A DNA stretch of 40,122 nt from Komagataeibacter sp. FNDCR2 (GCF_021295395.1 NZ_JAIWOU010000004.1:1-40122); one strand, 5' to 3'. Counted from the stretch's first letter, positions 22,540 to 30,434 are shown. Numbers and translations: made by a program. Notes: generated by a model not told the origin, from the sequence alone.

Positions 22540-22800
22540 ATGATCCCATTCCGACCAATCGCAACGGTGAACGTGGCCACATCCGCATCCGCCCCGACCA
22601 CAGTGCAGGCTCCGGTCCCATCTTCGCGGGTCGTGCGTATTGTGTGCAGCGTTGCAAGCACAGTCGCCATCGGGAAGCTGGGCGAAATGCTTATGCCTGC
22701 GAACGTGCCCGAATATTTCCTGTGCAGCACCAGTGACGTGGTGGCCATTCAGGCCAGCTCAGGGACAGGAACGGCCAACGTGACGTTTATGAGCCGATGA
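22540..22800 (+). CDS. Small virion protein after capsid, possible decoration protein (86 aa)
   Basis: ATG at 22540 follows GAGAGGAAACCAACAAAA. The sequence is beta-rich (FRPIATVNVATSASAPTT, VRIVCSVASTVAI, VPEYFLCSTSDVVAI) with no charged helix, as in small capsid-decorating or head-closure proteins. No family is recognised. The place just downstream of the capsid terminator suggests lower expression than the capsid. Confidence 0.55.
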   Translation: MIPFRPIATVNVATSASAPTTVQAPVPSSRVVRIVCSVASTVAIGKLGEMLMPANVPEYFLCSTSDVVAIQASSGTGTANVTFMSR

Positions 22801-22848
22801 GGCCATATCCATTTCCCGGCCCACCGCCCACAGAGTAAGGAGAGAACG

Positions 22849-23145
22849 ATAAAGCAGAACACGGGCGCGGTTGCGCTCGACATCCAAGAAAACGCGGATG
22901 GACTGCTGTTCCGGCAGTATCAGGACATCCCGCAGCAGTTCCTAGACGAACTGAAAGAATACCGCATCGGATCGTCTGCGCAGCGATGCGGCGAACTACA
23001 GCGCGTAGCGTCCATCCCGGCGATTTTCGTCACCAAATGGCTGAAAGAGGGCTTCAATATCTGGATGGAGGACGAGAAGGCTATCGTCCGTAAGCTGAAG
23101 CATGATGGCCTTGAGGCATTCCTCGCCACGGAAAAGGCGGTATAA
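22849..23145 (+). CDS. Probable head/tail-region protein starting with ATA (98 aa)
   Basis: A 98-codon frame follows a perfect AAGGAG (22837-22842) and runs to TAA at 23143-23145, where the next gene's ATG overlaps. Between the previous in-frame stop (22798-22800) and codon 17 there is no ATG, GTG, TTG or CTG. The first plausible start codon is ATA at 22849, six bases after AAGGAG. The protein is clearly coding-like: QNTGAVALDIQENADGLLF, then helices (IPQQFLDELKEYR, AIVRKLKHDGLEAFLATEKAV). Codon use fits its neighbours. It is not found by ordinary start rules. Function unknown; location suggests a head-tail joining or virion role. Confidence 0.7.
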   Translation: MKQNTGAVALDIQENADGLLFRQYQDIPQQFLDELKEYRIGSSAQRCGELQRVASIPAIFVTKWLKEGFNIWMEDEKAIVRKLKHDGLEAFLATEKAV

Positions 23146-23786
23146 TGCCTGATCTTATGCCCATTCCCGATAGCGACTTCACGCTGGGAACCTTCCGCGA
23201 CTTCATGACGGACTGGCTGAACCGCACTGATATTTCCACACAGCAGGCAAACATGATCATTAAGCGCGGCCTCGCCCGCTGTCAGCGTGATCTGCGCCTT
23301 GCACAGATGGAGCGCGATCTGACAGTGCAGGCCACCGCAGGCACCCCCATCCAGTCCATTCCAATCCCCGCTGACTTCCTGATCATGCGCCAGGTGGAAG
23401 CCGACAACACCAGCTGCCAGCCGGTAAGCTACGCCCACCTTCTGCGCCTGCCAAAGCAGCCCGGACGTGGGGCTGTGTTTGCCCGTAATGAGGGAGACAT
23501 TCTGTTCCGGCCCTATCCGCAGTCCTATGCGCGGCTTGTGTATTACGCGAAGTTCCAGCCCCTTAATGCCGATACGGACAGCAACGAACTGCTGGCGCTG
23601 TCCCCTGAATGCCTGCTGTTCGCCTGCCTGAGCTATGCAGCCAACTTCTTTGCAATGGATCAGGAAGCCAACTTCGAGCAGCGTTACCAGCAGGAAGTGA
23701 CGACGCTGAACAACGTCAATCAGGAAATGGATACGCTTGGCGGCCCCACGGCTGTCCAGCCTGCGACCGGGTATTTCTGGGCATGA
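23145..23786 (+). CDS. Tail tubular protein A-like adaptor (213 aa)
   Basis: ATG at 23145 overlaps the previous stop as TAATG. The protein has the T7 gp11-like layout: helical N-terminus (RDFMTDWLNRTDIS, QQANMIIKRGLARCQRDLRL), a strand-rich centre (DLTVQATAGTPIQSIPIPADFL), and a helical end with QRYQQEVTTLNNVNQEM. Such adaptors bind the portal and start the tail tube. The region after the capsid agrees with T7's order. The nozzle-like gene, normally next, lies at 7134 in this window. Confidence 0.75.
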   Translation: MPDLMPIPDSDFTLGTFRDFMTDWLNRTDISTQQANMIIKRGLARCQRDLRLAQMERDLTVQATAGTPIQSIPIPADFLIMRQVEADNTSCQPVSYAHLLRLPKQPGRGAVFARNEGDILFRPYPQSYARLVYYAKFQPLNADTDSNELLALSPECLLFACLSYAANFFAMDQEANFEQRYQQEVTTLNNVNQEMDTLGGPTAVQPATGYFWA

Positions 23787-24019
23787 GCGTGGGACAGAAC
23801 ACCTTTGAAACTGAAGTCCTGCTGGGGCTGGCGGATATTCGTGAACGCATTGCCAGCGTGGAACAGCGCATCGAGGTCGTGCCGGAACTGGAAGATCGTG
23901 TCGTGTCCCTGGAAAGGAGCCGGGACCGTGCAACCGCGAAAATGGCCACGGTTGCAGCAATGTTCGCCTTTATTGAGCCAATCCTGAAAACCAAGATGGG
24001 CTGGACATTTTTGCCCTAG
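23783..24019 (+). CDS. Coiled-coil protein with hydrophobic C-terminus (78 aa)
   Basis: ATG at 23783 overlaps the tube A stop as ATGA; a longer frame upstream runs inside that gene. Residues 8-50 form a coiled coil (DIRERIASVEQRIEVVPELE to DRVVSLERSRDR), and a hydrophobic or amphipathic helix follows (MATVAAMFAFIEPILKTKMGW). This layout occurs in short phage proteins that sit on membranes, including some holin-region proteins. It is placed after the tail adaptor, so a virion role is also possible. The family is not recognised. Confidence 0.5.
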   Translation: MSVGQNTFETEVLLGLADIRERIASVEQRIEVVPELEDRVVSLERSRDRATAKMATVAAMFAFIEPILKTKMGWTFLP

Positions 24020-24039
24020 ACGCCTGCGCCCATATTCCC

Positions 24040-24057
24040 TATACGCAAAAGGGAACT
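24040..24057 (+). promoter_or_regulatory. Operator repeat P5 upstream of the winged-helix gene
   Basis: TATACGCAAAAGGGAACT carries the same 14-base core (CGCAAAAGGGAACT) as the four leftward promoters. Here it faces rightward, and its left arm (ATACG for GTTCG) is altered. Flanking hexamers (ATTCCC and TGAACG) are poor promoter elements, so it is better read as an operator. It lies 18 bases upstream of the regulator's start codon. Confidence 0.6.
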
Positions 24058-24074
24058 GAACGGGAGCATTCACC

Positions 24075-24413
24075 ATGGTCGATGAAGAACACAAAAAGGC
24101 CCGCGTCCAGCGCGTGCTGGCGTTCTTTACCAAGAACCGTGAGGAATTAGGACTAAGCCCCATTCAGGTGTCAGTGCTGATGGCCACGTATGTTTACCCC
24201 GGCTTGTTGGAGCAGAACGTGGCCCCCATGCTCGGTTGTGGAAAAACAACAGTTTACGATGCGTGTATCAGCCTGATGGGACCAAAAGCGCCCCCAGCGG
24301 CAAAGCAGAATCTAATAACACCTATTCAGTATCTTGATAGGGTAAGGACCGATGCGGGGATATTGCTGCGATTAACCCCACCGGGGCAGGGTTTAGTGGA
24401 GATGCTGGTATAA
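24075..24413 (+). CDS. Winged-helix DNA-binding regulator (possible repressor), 112 aa
   Basis: ATG at 24075 follows CGGGAGCATTCACC. The protein has a MarR-like layout: a helical N-terminus (HKKARVQRVLAFFTKNREEL), a helix-turn-helix (SPIQVSVLMATYVYPG, then APMLGCGKTTVYDACISLMG), and a wing and closing helix (DAGILLRLTPPGQGLVEML). The LTPPGQ phrase resembles the LTxxG turn of winged-helix regulators. It is preceded by operator repeat P5 and followed by the RNA polymerase gene, so self-regulation and control of the early promoters that carry the same repeat are likely. The binding link is inference from placement. Confidence 0.55.
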   Translation: MVDEEHKKARVQRVLAFFTKNREELGLSPIQVSVLMATYVYPGLLEQNVAPMLGCGKTTVYDACISLMGPKAPPAAKQNLITPIQYLDRVRTDAGILLRLTPPGQGLVEMLV

Positions 24414-24651
24414 AATTGCCGCACTCACTAACACTTTCTATCACGGACAGGGTTGCGCCAATGCTCATGCTCTGAAACATATCTGGGAGGGCACTTTTTG
24501 GTTCCCAACCCTGATGCGAATGCGCTAAGGGTTGCCATGGCTTGTTCTCGTTCTGTTCCTGCACAGAATGGGATGAGGGCATTCCGGTCGCACACACATA
24601 CGCCGGGGCTAGGCTGCACACCTACCCCGGCACACATACGAGGATTGTCAG
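24414..24651. promoter_or_regulatory. Leader of the RNA polymerase gene with two hairpins
   Basis: These 238 bases hold no supported gene. CAACCCT (24506-24512) and AGGGTTG (24528-24534) can pair around a 15-base loop with a TGCG repeat. Just before the start codon, GCCGGGGCTAGG (24602-24613) pairs with CCTACCCCGGC (24621-24631) with one bulged base, and the direct repeat CACACATACG flanks it at 24593 and 24631. The hairpin ends about 20 bases before the ATG, so it may affect translation or RNA processing. Confidence 0.5.
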
Positions 24652-27261
24652 ATGGCAACTACTCTTGAGGCCGCGCAGATAGAGCGCGAGCATAACGCGC
24701 TTCTTGTGGGGCGCGAACGGGCGTCCATACGCGATGCACGGGCAGCCATTAACGGGCTGGCCACGCGGGCAGAAAAGCTGACCATGCCGGTAATGGTCGC
24801 GCTGGTGGCAGGCTTTTTGCAGGCCCAGCTGGATCACTATGATACGGGCAAGGTCGGTAAGCGTCCTGCGTGGTATTCTGTCCTGAAACGGGTTGATCTG
24901 CCTACCGTTGCGTCCGCAGCCCTGCAATGCGTGTGGAATGCAGCTTATTCTCGCGCCACGCTGACCTACACCTTGCTCCAGCTGGGCGGGATACTGGATG
25001 CCATTCAGGCGAATGCACCCCTGAAGCGGGGCCGCAGCGGTTTGCGGGCCAAGAAATCCGACATAGGGGAATCTGCGTGGGACGACAGCACGCGCGTGCT
25101 GATGGGCGCACCTTTGTGGAATGCGGCCAGCGTCACCTGCCTGTTCCGCCTGACAGAAACGGAAGGAAAGCTGAAGAAATACCGCGCCGGGTTTTCCAAG
25201 GAAGCGAATGAGCTGCTGAACGATGTCGAAGGCAGTAACCTGATGGTTTCGCCACCGTTCCGACCTATGCTTGTCCGGCCGCTTCCGTGGAAGAACCGAC
25301 GCAGCGGGGCCTATCTGACCAGCCAGATGCAGCAGTTTCTACCGCTGGTCCGTAAGCAATGCCCTGAATCGCGCACAGCCATCAATAAGGCCATTCGTGC
25401 GGGCACCATGAAGCCCGTGCTTCGGGCCGTGAACAGCCTCCAGTCTGTACGCCTGTCCGTTAATCCTGATGCGCTCGCGTTGCGCAAGCACGTGTGGGAT
25501 GCGGGCATTCACATACCGGACGTTACCCCCTTGCGCACGCCGCTGCACGTTGACGCGCGTGTGCCTGGGTGCATTTCGCTTTGGACCAAGAGGGACCGTG
25601 CCCGGTATATGCAGCGCAGGCACAAGGCGTTGTCCATCAATGGGGGAATACCCGCAGGCATAGCACAGTGGGAGCGGGACACCTATGAGGCTGACCTGCT
25701 GCTGACCTTTGGTATGCCCTTTTACCAGCCGCATATGCTGGACTTTCGAGGCCGTGTGTATCCTGCACCGGCCTTTTCCCATCATCGGGGCGATGCCACG
25801 AAGGCTTTGATCCAGTTTTATGACGCTAAACCGTTAGGCGAGCATGGGCTGTTCTGGCTGAAAGTTCATGTGGCCAACACCGGGGACTTTGAGAAGGTCA
25901 GCAAGGAGCCGTTCGAGGTCCGCGTCCGGTGGGTGGACGATAATCTGCACCTGATCCGTGCAATGGTTGCGGCCCCTTCAGCCTCCCGCATGTGGCAGGA
26001 AGCCGACGCCCCTTTCAGTTTCTATGCGGCCTGCTGTGACCTGATCCGTGCGCTGGACGACCCTGATCCGGCCAAGTATGAATCACGCATACCCGTGGCG
26101 CTGGACGGGTCTAATTCGGGCGTCCAGCACTATAGCGCGGCGACGCGGGCACCTGAAGGTGTCCATGTGTGTCTGGTTGACCCTGACCGGCCCCACGATC
26201 TTTATGCTGAGGTCGCCAAGGAATGCCAGAGCATTTGCGAGGCGGACGCCAAGGGGCTTCAGGCAGCTGACCCGTCTGACTACCTGGACCAGATCAGCCA
26301 CCAGATCGACACGATCAATGAAGCGGCCAGGACGCGGGCTGGAGACGCCAAGATTGTCATGACGGATGCCGAGAAAGCGGAACTGGACCGCCTCAGCGCC
26401 GAAAAAATGAAGGCAGCCGCCGCACAGTGGATGGGGGTGGGCATCACCCGTTCCATCGTAAAACGCCCGGTCATGACCTTCGGCTATTCAGCCGTGGCTT
26501 ATGGCTTTAGCCAGCAGATACGGGACGATTACATGAGCGGCCTGTCCCTGCGCGTCATGGCCGGAGAGGACGACCAGCACGCATTCGGGGCAGATGAAGG
26601 GGCAGCGGCGTCCACCTATCTGGGCAAGGCTATATACCAAGCGACGAAGGCTGTTCTGCCGAACGTCAGCGCGGCAATGAGCTGGCTTCAACATGCCGCA
26701 TCGGTTCTGGCGGGCGAGAGCAAGGGCGTTGAAATGGTGACGCCCACGGGCTTTCCCATGATACAGCGTACGACAGAGGAAGTGGCCACGCCTGTGCGGG
26801 CCATGCTGGCACCGGCAGGCATCAAGTGGGATGGCTGGATGGGTCGTTCGGAAATGGTCGGCAGCACCTTCTTGGCCCAGCTGCAACTTCTTACCTACGC
26901 GCCAGACCCTAAGCGCGTGAACAAGTCTGCCCAGAAGTCCGCAATCAGTCCGAACGTGATCCATGCCTGCGATGCGGCCCATCTGACCATGACCGTTAAT
27001 GCCATGGCTGACGCAGGCCATCTGGATATGCTGGTGATCCACGACTCATTCGCCAGCCATGCAGGCAATGCCAACGATCTGTCCCACATCACACGGGAGC
27101 AGATGGTGGCCCTGTATGAGAACTGGAGTCCGCTGGCGGACATATATGAGAGGGCAATGGCCGTCCTGAGCGATGAAGGGAAGGCTAAATTGCAGCCACC
27201 GCCCCCTCAAGGAGACCTTGATCTTCGCGTGCTGCTGAAAGCTAAATACGCCTTCGCGTGA
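24652..27261 (+). CDS. Single-subunit DNA-dependent RNA polymerase (T7 type)
   Basis: The 869-residue protein carries all catalytic features of T7 RNA polymerase: DFRGRVYPA (residue 364 on), VALDGSNSGVQHYS with catalytic Asp at about 485, RSIVKRPVMTFGY with Lys 604 and Tyr 612 spaced exactly as T7 Lys631/Tyr639, and IHDSF with the second catalytic Asp near 798. It ends in KYAFA, like T7's FAFA. ATG at 24652 follows AGGATTGTCAG. It should transcribe the phage's own genes from dedicated promoters, with the 25-bp repeats as candidates. It lies after the structural genes, unlike T7 where it is in the early region. A terminator follows. Confidence 0.95.
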   Translation: MATTLEAAQIEREHNALLVGRERASIRDARAAINGLATRAEKLTMPVMVALVAGFLQAQLDHYDTGKVGKRPAWYSVLKRVDLPTVASAALQCVWNAAYSRATLTYTLLQLGGILDAIQANAPLKRGRSGLRAKKSDIGESAWDDSTRVLMGAPLWNAASVTCLFRLTETEGKLKKYRAGFSKEANELLNDVEGSNLMVSPPFRPMLVRPLPWKNRRSGAYLTSQMQQFLPLVRKQCPESRTAINKAIRAGTMKPVLRAVNSLQSVRLSVNPDALALRKHVWDAGIHIPDVTPLRTPLHVDARVPGCISLWTKRDRARYMQRRHKALSINGGIPAGIAQWERDTYEADLLLTFGMPFYQPHMLDFRGRVYPAPAFSHHRGDATKALIQFYDAKPLGEHGLFWLKVHVANTGDFEKVSKEPFEVRVRWVDDNLHLIRAMVAAPSASRMWQEADAPFSFYAACCDLIRALDDPDPAKYESRIPVALDGSNSGVQHYSAATRAPEGVHVCLVDPDRPHDLYAEVAKECQSICEADAKGLQAADPSDYLDQISHQIDTINEAARTRAGDAKIVMTDAEKAELDRLSAEKMKAAAAQWMGVGITRSIVKRPVMTFGYSAVAYGFSQQIRDDYMSGLSLRVMAGEDDQHAFGADEGAAASTYLGKAIYQATKAVLPNVSAAMSWLQHAASVLAGESKGVEMVTPTGFPMIQRTTEEVATPVRAMLAPAGIKWDGWMGRSEMVGSTFLAQLQLLTYAPDPKRVNKSAQKSAISPNVIHACDAAHLTMTVNAMADAGHLDMLVIHDSFASHAGNANDLSHITREQMVALYENWSPLADIYERAMAVLSDEGKAKLQPPPPQGDLDLRVLLKAKYAFA

Positions 27262-27267
27262 TATTAC

Positions 27268-27305
27268 AAAAACCCCTGATAATCCAATAGGTTATCGGGG
27301 GTTTT
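27268..27305 (+). terminator. Terminator after the RNA polymerase gene
   Basis: AAAACCCCTGATAA (27269-27282) pairs with TTATCGGGGGTTTT (27292-27305) with one G-T pair, with T-rich bases after it. It separates polymerase transcription from the next unit, which begins at repeat C. Confidence 0.85.
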
Positions 27306-27307
27306 CT

Positions 27308-27332
27308 GCATTTAGAGCTGATATTTGCATAA
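27308..27332 (+). promoter_or_regulatory. Repeat C: candidate phage-polymerase promoter
   Basis: The 25 bases match repeats A and B except for two changes (T for A at the fifth base, T for C near the end). It lies directly behind the RNA polymerase terminator and ahead of the replication genes, a typical promoter position. Confidence 0.6.
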
Positions 27333-27428
27333 CATGCGTTGGACAGAACGCTGGCAGGAAACTGCACTGTTCCTTGCCGGTGTCCGGCGCGTGTTTCCGC
27401 AATCCACACACAATGCAGGACATTAGAA

Positions 27429-28184
27429 ATGCCCGAACACGATCTTACACCCGAATACATGGCAATGGTCCAGCGCGACATTGCCGCCAATCTTCCCGCA
27501 ATGCAGTCACGCTACCCCGGCCTTCAGGACATCATCCTTGAGTTCGAGGGAGGCAATGCAGCAAGCGGCCGTGAAGGGCACATTCTCATGGACCACGACG
27601 ATGCCGACCCCGATGCTCCGGCCGATGAAGCTGCTGGCGAACCGGAGCCGGAAGTGGAGACAGGGCTTACCGTGGAAGAAGGCCGCGCCGACATCATCCG
27701 CTTTCCCGCCGAATGCGATGTGGCAGAAACCGATGATGGTTTCCTGATCGGGGTTCACCTGGAGGAAGCTGAAGCACTCACGAAGGTGCTTGCAGTTCCC
27801 AGTTTTGTGTTCTGGGCAGCCCGTTCCGCGCTGGCTCAGACATTCCACCGGCTGGTGACGCGCCTTGGAAGCGCAGCTCTAACCGCTCGCGCCCTTGAGG
27901 CAGATACCTTCGCGGTGATCGTGAGTGGCGATGAGCTGGGCGCTCTGGCGCGGTTCGGGAATTTCGTGGCTGCGCCGACCACCCGCGACAACACCATGGA
28001 CCCTCTTGTGGCCCTCAATCTGGTGAAGTGTGGGCCGCTGCTGGCTCGTGCAGTTCTGGCAATGCGTGCGCTTGCCCTGCACACGGGTGATGCCGAAATC
28101 GCGGCTATGTGCGCGGCCGCATTGACCCGCCTGCCCGCCATTCAGACGGTTCCGGCCAGTGAGGGCAACAATGCCGAAGCATAA
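27429..28184 (+). CDS. Hypothetical protein at the head of the replication block (251 aa)
   Basis: ATG at 27429 follows AGGACATTAGAA; the 30 codons upstream are rejected because they cross the leader. The N-terminal third is acidic with an EPEPEVE segment (residues 70-85); the rest is Ala/Leu-rich helices (FVFWAARSALAQTFHRLVTR, GPLLARAVLAMRALALHTGD). No family is recognised. It is the first gene behind repeat C and overlaps the next gene, so it should be expressed with SSB and endonuclease. Confidence 0.6.
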   Translation: MPEHDLTPEYMAMVQRDIAANLPAMQSRYPGLQDIILEFEGGNAASGREGHILMDHDDADPDAPADEAAGEPEPEVETGLTVEEGRADIIRFPAECDVAETDDGFLIGVHLEEAEALTKVLAVPSFVFWAARSALAQTFHRLVTRLGSAALTARALEADTFAVIVSGDELGALARFGNFVAAPTTRDNTMDPLVALNLVKCGPLLARAVLAMRALALHTGDAEIAAMCAAALTRLPAIQTVPASEGNNAEA

Positions 28185-28476
28185 CATCATCGTTCGTCGT
28201 GGGGCCTCTGGCCTCACGGTGGCAACGGCTGACGGGACCGTTTCAGACCTGAGCGATATGCCGAAGGAACACATTCACACCCTGTCAAACGCACTGGCGG
28301 CCGAGGTCGGCATCACGGGTGAACCTGCAAAAGCGTGGAGACGCAAACCGATGAAACACTTCAACAAGCACAAAAACGGACGGCGCAAACCGGACAAGAA
28401 AGGAGCAAATGGCAAGCGACAAGCTGAAAGTCACCACCCCGAAGGGTCTGGCCCGGTTCATCACGCTGGGGCGTGA
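28171..28476 (+). CDS. Basic small protein overlapping SSB (101 aa)
   Basis: ATG at 28171 has GAGG six bases upstream; a GTG-type start at 28159 is less favoured. The protein starts KHNIIVRRGASGLTVATADG and becomes very basic in the middle (WRRKPMKHFNKHKNGRRKPDKK), suggesting nucleic-acid binding. The last 20 residues overlap the SSB frame and may be unimportant. Function unknown. Confidence 0.45.
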   Translation: MPKHNIIVRRGASGLTVATADGTVSDLSDMPKEHIHTLSNALAAEVGITGEPAKAWRRKPMKHFNKHKNGRRKPDKKGANGKRQAESHHPEGSGPVHHAGA

Positions 28477-28999
28477 GACCACCTTTAACGGCCAGGGCAC
28501 GGGTAAACAGGAAGCCAGTATCATCCTCGATGGGGAAGGTCTGGCCGAACTGACCAAGATCGTCGAGGACTTCAAGGCCGAGACGTTCACGCCCAAGCAG
28601 ATCAAGGCGGGCATCAACGGTCCGTTCAAGGAAAAGGACGGCAAGGTCTTCATCACGGCCAAGGCTTACGCAACCCGTAAGACTGGCGAGAAGGTGGTGA
28701 TCCCTGTCGTGGATGCCCGCAGCAAACCCATCAAGAACCCCCCTGACATTGGTAATGGTTCCACCATTCGTCTGCGCATTGCTCTGAAGCCAACCGAGTT
28801 TCAGGGCAAGAATTACATTGGCGTCGATCTGATCGCGGTAAAGCTGATCAAGCTGGTCGAATACTCCAGCACGGGCTTCACACCTGACGATGATTCCGAC
28901 GACGAGGAAGGGGCATATTACGCCAACGAGTTCTCCGGGTCCGATGGGGGCGCGTCCGGTGGGTCCGGTGATGATCTGGACGACGAGGTGCCCTTCTAA
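28409..28999 (+). CDS. Single-stranded DNA-binding protein (T7 gp2.5-like)
   Basis: The 196-residue protein follows the gp2.5 layout: an OB-fold region (residues 5-150, with EASIILDGEGLAELTKIVED, GPFKEKDGKVFITAKAY and YIGVDLIAVKLIKL) and a strongly acidic tail (DDDSDDEEG to GDDLDDEVPF) with a terminal Phe, which in T7 contacts the polymerase and helicase. ATG at 28409 follows AAAGGAGCAA. It protects ssDNA and coordinates replication. The Gly-rich insert in the tail is longer than usual. Confidence 0.85.
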   Translation: MASDKLKVTTPKGLARFITLGRETTFNGQGTGKQEASIILDGEGLAELTKIVEDFKAETFTPKQIKAGINGPFKEKDGKVFITAKAYATRKTGEKVVIPVVDARSKPIKNPPDIGNGSTIRLRIALKPTEFQGKNYIGVDLIAVKLIKLVEYSSTGFTPDDDSDDEEGAYYANEFSGSDGGASGGSGDDLDDEVPF

Positions 29000-29001
29000 C
29001 C

Positions 29002-29433
29002 GTGGCAACACGGCGCAGCGTCTATGGACTGATGCGGGCGAAGGGACAGCTCAAGTCGAAAGGGGAGTTCGACAGCGGCTTTGAGAGGGACGTTCTGGCA
29101 CACCTTGAGGAAGCCGGAGCGCAGGTATCAAAGAACCCTGTCAGTAATGCTGGGAAGCATTTTTCATACCAACGGCCACCGCAGAAGTATTACCCCGACT
29201 ATGTTCTGGGTAACGGCGTCTGTCTCGAAATAAAAGGCTTCTGGGATGATGAGGACCGGATGAAATTGAAATGCGTCAAGGCTGCATACCCTGACGCAGA
29301 CATCCGCATCCTGTTCAACAACCCGAGGTCAAAGATCAGAAAGGGCGCAAAGACCACGTATGGGGAATGGTGCGAAAAGCACGGCATTCCCTACGCGAAA
29401 GGTCCGACCGTCCCGCCTGAATGGCTGGAATAG
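29002..29433 (+). CDS. Endonuclease I (Holliday junction resolvase, T7 gp3-like)
   Basis: The 143-residue protein carries the catalytic set of T7 endonuclease I: Glu in FDSGFERDVL (about residue 28), PDYVL (Asp 66), and CLEIKG with Glu 76 and Lys 78. It ends in a Trp-containing basic segment. GTG at 29002 starts two bases after the SSB stop, with GAGG 14 bases upstream; coupled translation is likely. It resolves branched DNA and breaks host DNA. Length matches T7 gp3 (149). Confidence 0.9.
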   Translation: MATRRSVYGLMRAKGQLKSKGEFDSGFERDVLAHLEEAGAQVSKNPVSNAGKHFSYQRPPQKYYPDYVLGNGVCLEIKGFWDDEDRMKLKCVKAAYPDADIRILFNNPRSKIRKGAKTTYGEWCEKHGIPYAKGPTVPPEWLE

Positions 29434-29498
29434 TTCCGGCCAACCCGCAGCGGCCTGCATAGCCGCTCAAACACACACAGCGAGAAAAGCAGTCAATC

Positions 29499-30434
29499 AT
29501 GACCAGCAACAACAGCAACCAATCCCTTCTGATCGTCGGCGCGAAAGTCCGTGTGAAGCGCGACAACCGCTTGTTCGAAACGGAATATGAAGGACAGGTC
29601 GGGGAAGTCACCGGGCGGGAGCGGGGCTTCGTGGATGTCCGTTTCGAAAACGGCGGAACCGACTATGGCTACCCCGACGATGTTGAGGTTATCGGCCTGC
29701 CGGAAGGAACCCGTGTCCATCTCGAGGTGGCTGGTGGCGCGTGGCTTCCGCGTTTCGAGGGAATGACGGGTGTCGTGCGTATGCGCGGCCGGGGCATGGT
29801 GTTTGTGCGCTTCGATAATGGCATCACCGATTATGGTCCGGCCCGCTATCTTGAAGTCGTGCCGGAAGCGCGGAAGCCCGCTTTTGAGCGCCTGAGCGTT
29901 GGGGATCGCATCCGCGTGATCTCCGCATGGCACCGCTTCATGAGCAGCCAGATAGGCAAGACGGGCATTGTGGGGCGCGTTCACGGTATCGGCGGCTCGC
30001 GTGGTCGTGTCGTGGAGGTCCGCTTCGACGATGGATCAACTGATGACGGGCTTGAGGCCGAGTGCGAAAAGCTGGCTCCGATCACCGTCTCCAGCAACAC
30101 GGCGACGGCCGCCGGAAGCCTGGTGAAGGTGTCCCGCATCACAGCCGCTCGCGGCATGAAGCAGGCTGATCGCCCCCTGACGGTCGCGCAAATCTACTGG
30201 AAGGGTCGGCATAAGCTGACCCCTCTGGCGCGGTCCATCTATGCCCTGATCGACGGGATGGGTTCAATCACCGCCCTGGACGCTATGCGTGCCAAGGGCG
30301 TGTCGTCTGGCTCCCTAACCCGCCGCATCACGGAACTGCGTGACATCGGCCTTCCGGTTGTCCGTGAAACCCACAAAGACCCGCTTACAGGCCGTCGATA
30401 CGGCAAGTGGCGCTTCGCAGGAACAAGCAAGTAA
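29499..30434 (+). CDS. SH3-like repeat protein with C-terminal winged helix (311 aa)
   Basis: Three tandem SH3/KOW-like repeats occupy about residues 12-64, 69-121 and 131-192. Each ends in a V-x-VRF-(D/E)-(N/D)-G-x-TD-x-G phrase (VDVRFENGGTDYG, VFVRFDNGITDYG, VEVRFDDGSTDDG). A linker is followed by a winged-helix-like region at about 240-308 (SIYALIDGMGSITALDAMRA, then RRITELRDIG). The combination suggests a nucleic-acid or transcription-linked role, for example binding RNA polymerase or DNA, but no known phage family is recalled. ATG at 29499 has a weak ribosome site. It lies between endonuclease I and a membrane protein. Confidence 0.6.
   Translation: MTSNNSNQSLLIVGAKVRVKRDNRLFETEYEGQVGEVTGRERGFVDVRFENGGTDYGYPDDVEVIGLPEGTRVHLEVAGGAWLPRFEGMTGVVRMRGRGMVFVRFDNGITDYGPARYLEVVPEARKPAFERLSVGDRIRVISAWHRFMSSQIGKTGIVGRVHGIGGSRGRVVEVRFDDGSTDDGLEAECEKLAPITVSSNTATAAGSLVKVSRITAARGMKQADRPLTVAQIYWKGRHKLTPLARSIYALIDGMGSITALDAMRAKGVSSGSLTRRITELRDIGLPVVRETHKDPLTGRRYGKWRFAGTSK

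Noticed and set aside
21912-22748. Leftward open frame (278 codons) opposite the capsid gene
   Set aside because: Antisense shadow crossing the capsid terminator.
22920-23960. Long leftward open frame (346 codons) opposite the tail tube gene
   Set aside because: It is antisense to three well-supported rightward genes, has no ribosome site in context, and its length follows from GC-rich codons on the other strand.
24453-24668. Rightward frame in the RNA polymerase leader
   Set aside because: Overlaps the hairpins and the polymerase start; no ribosome site; unlike neighbours in composition.
29449-29467. Small hairpin AGCGGC/GCCGCT after endonuclease I
   Set aside because: Short stem and no T-run, so not supported as a terminator.
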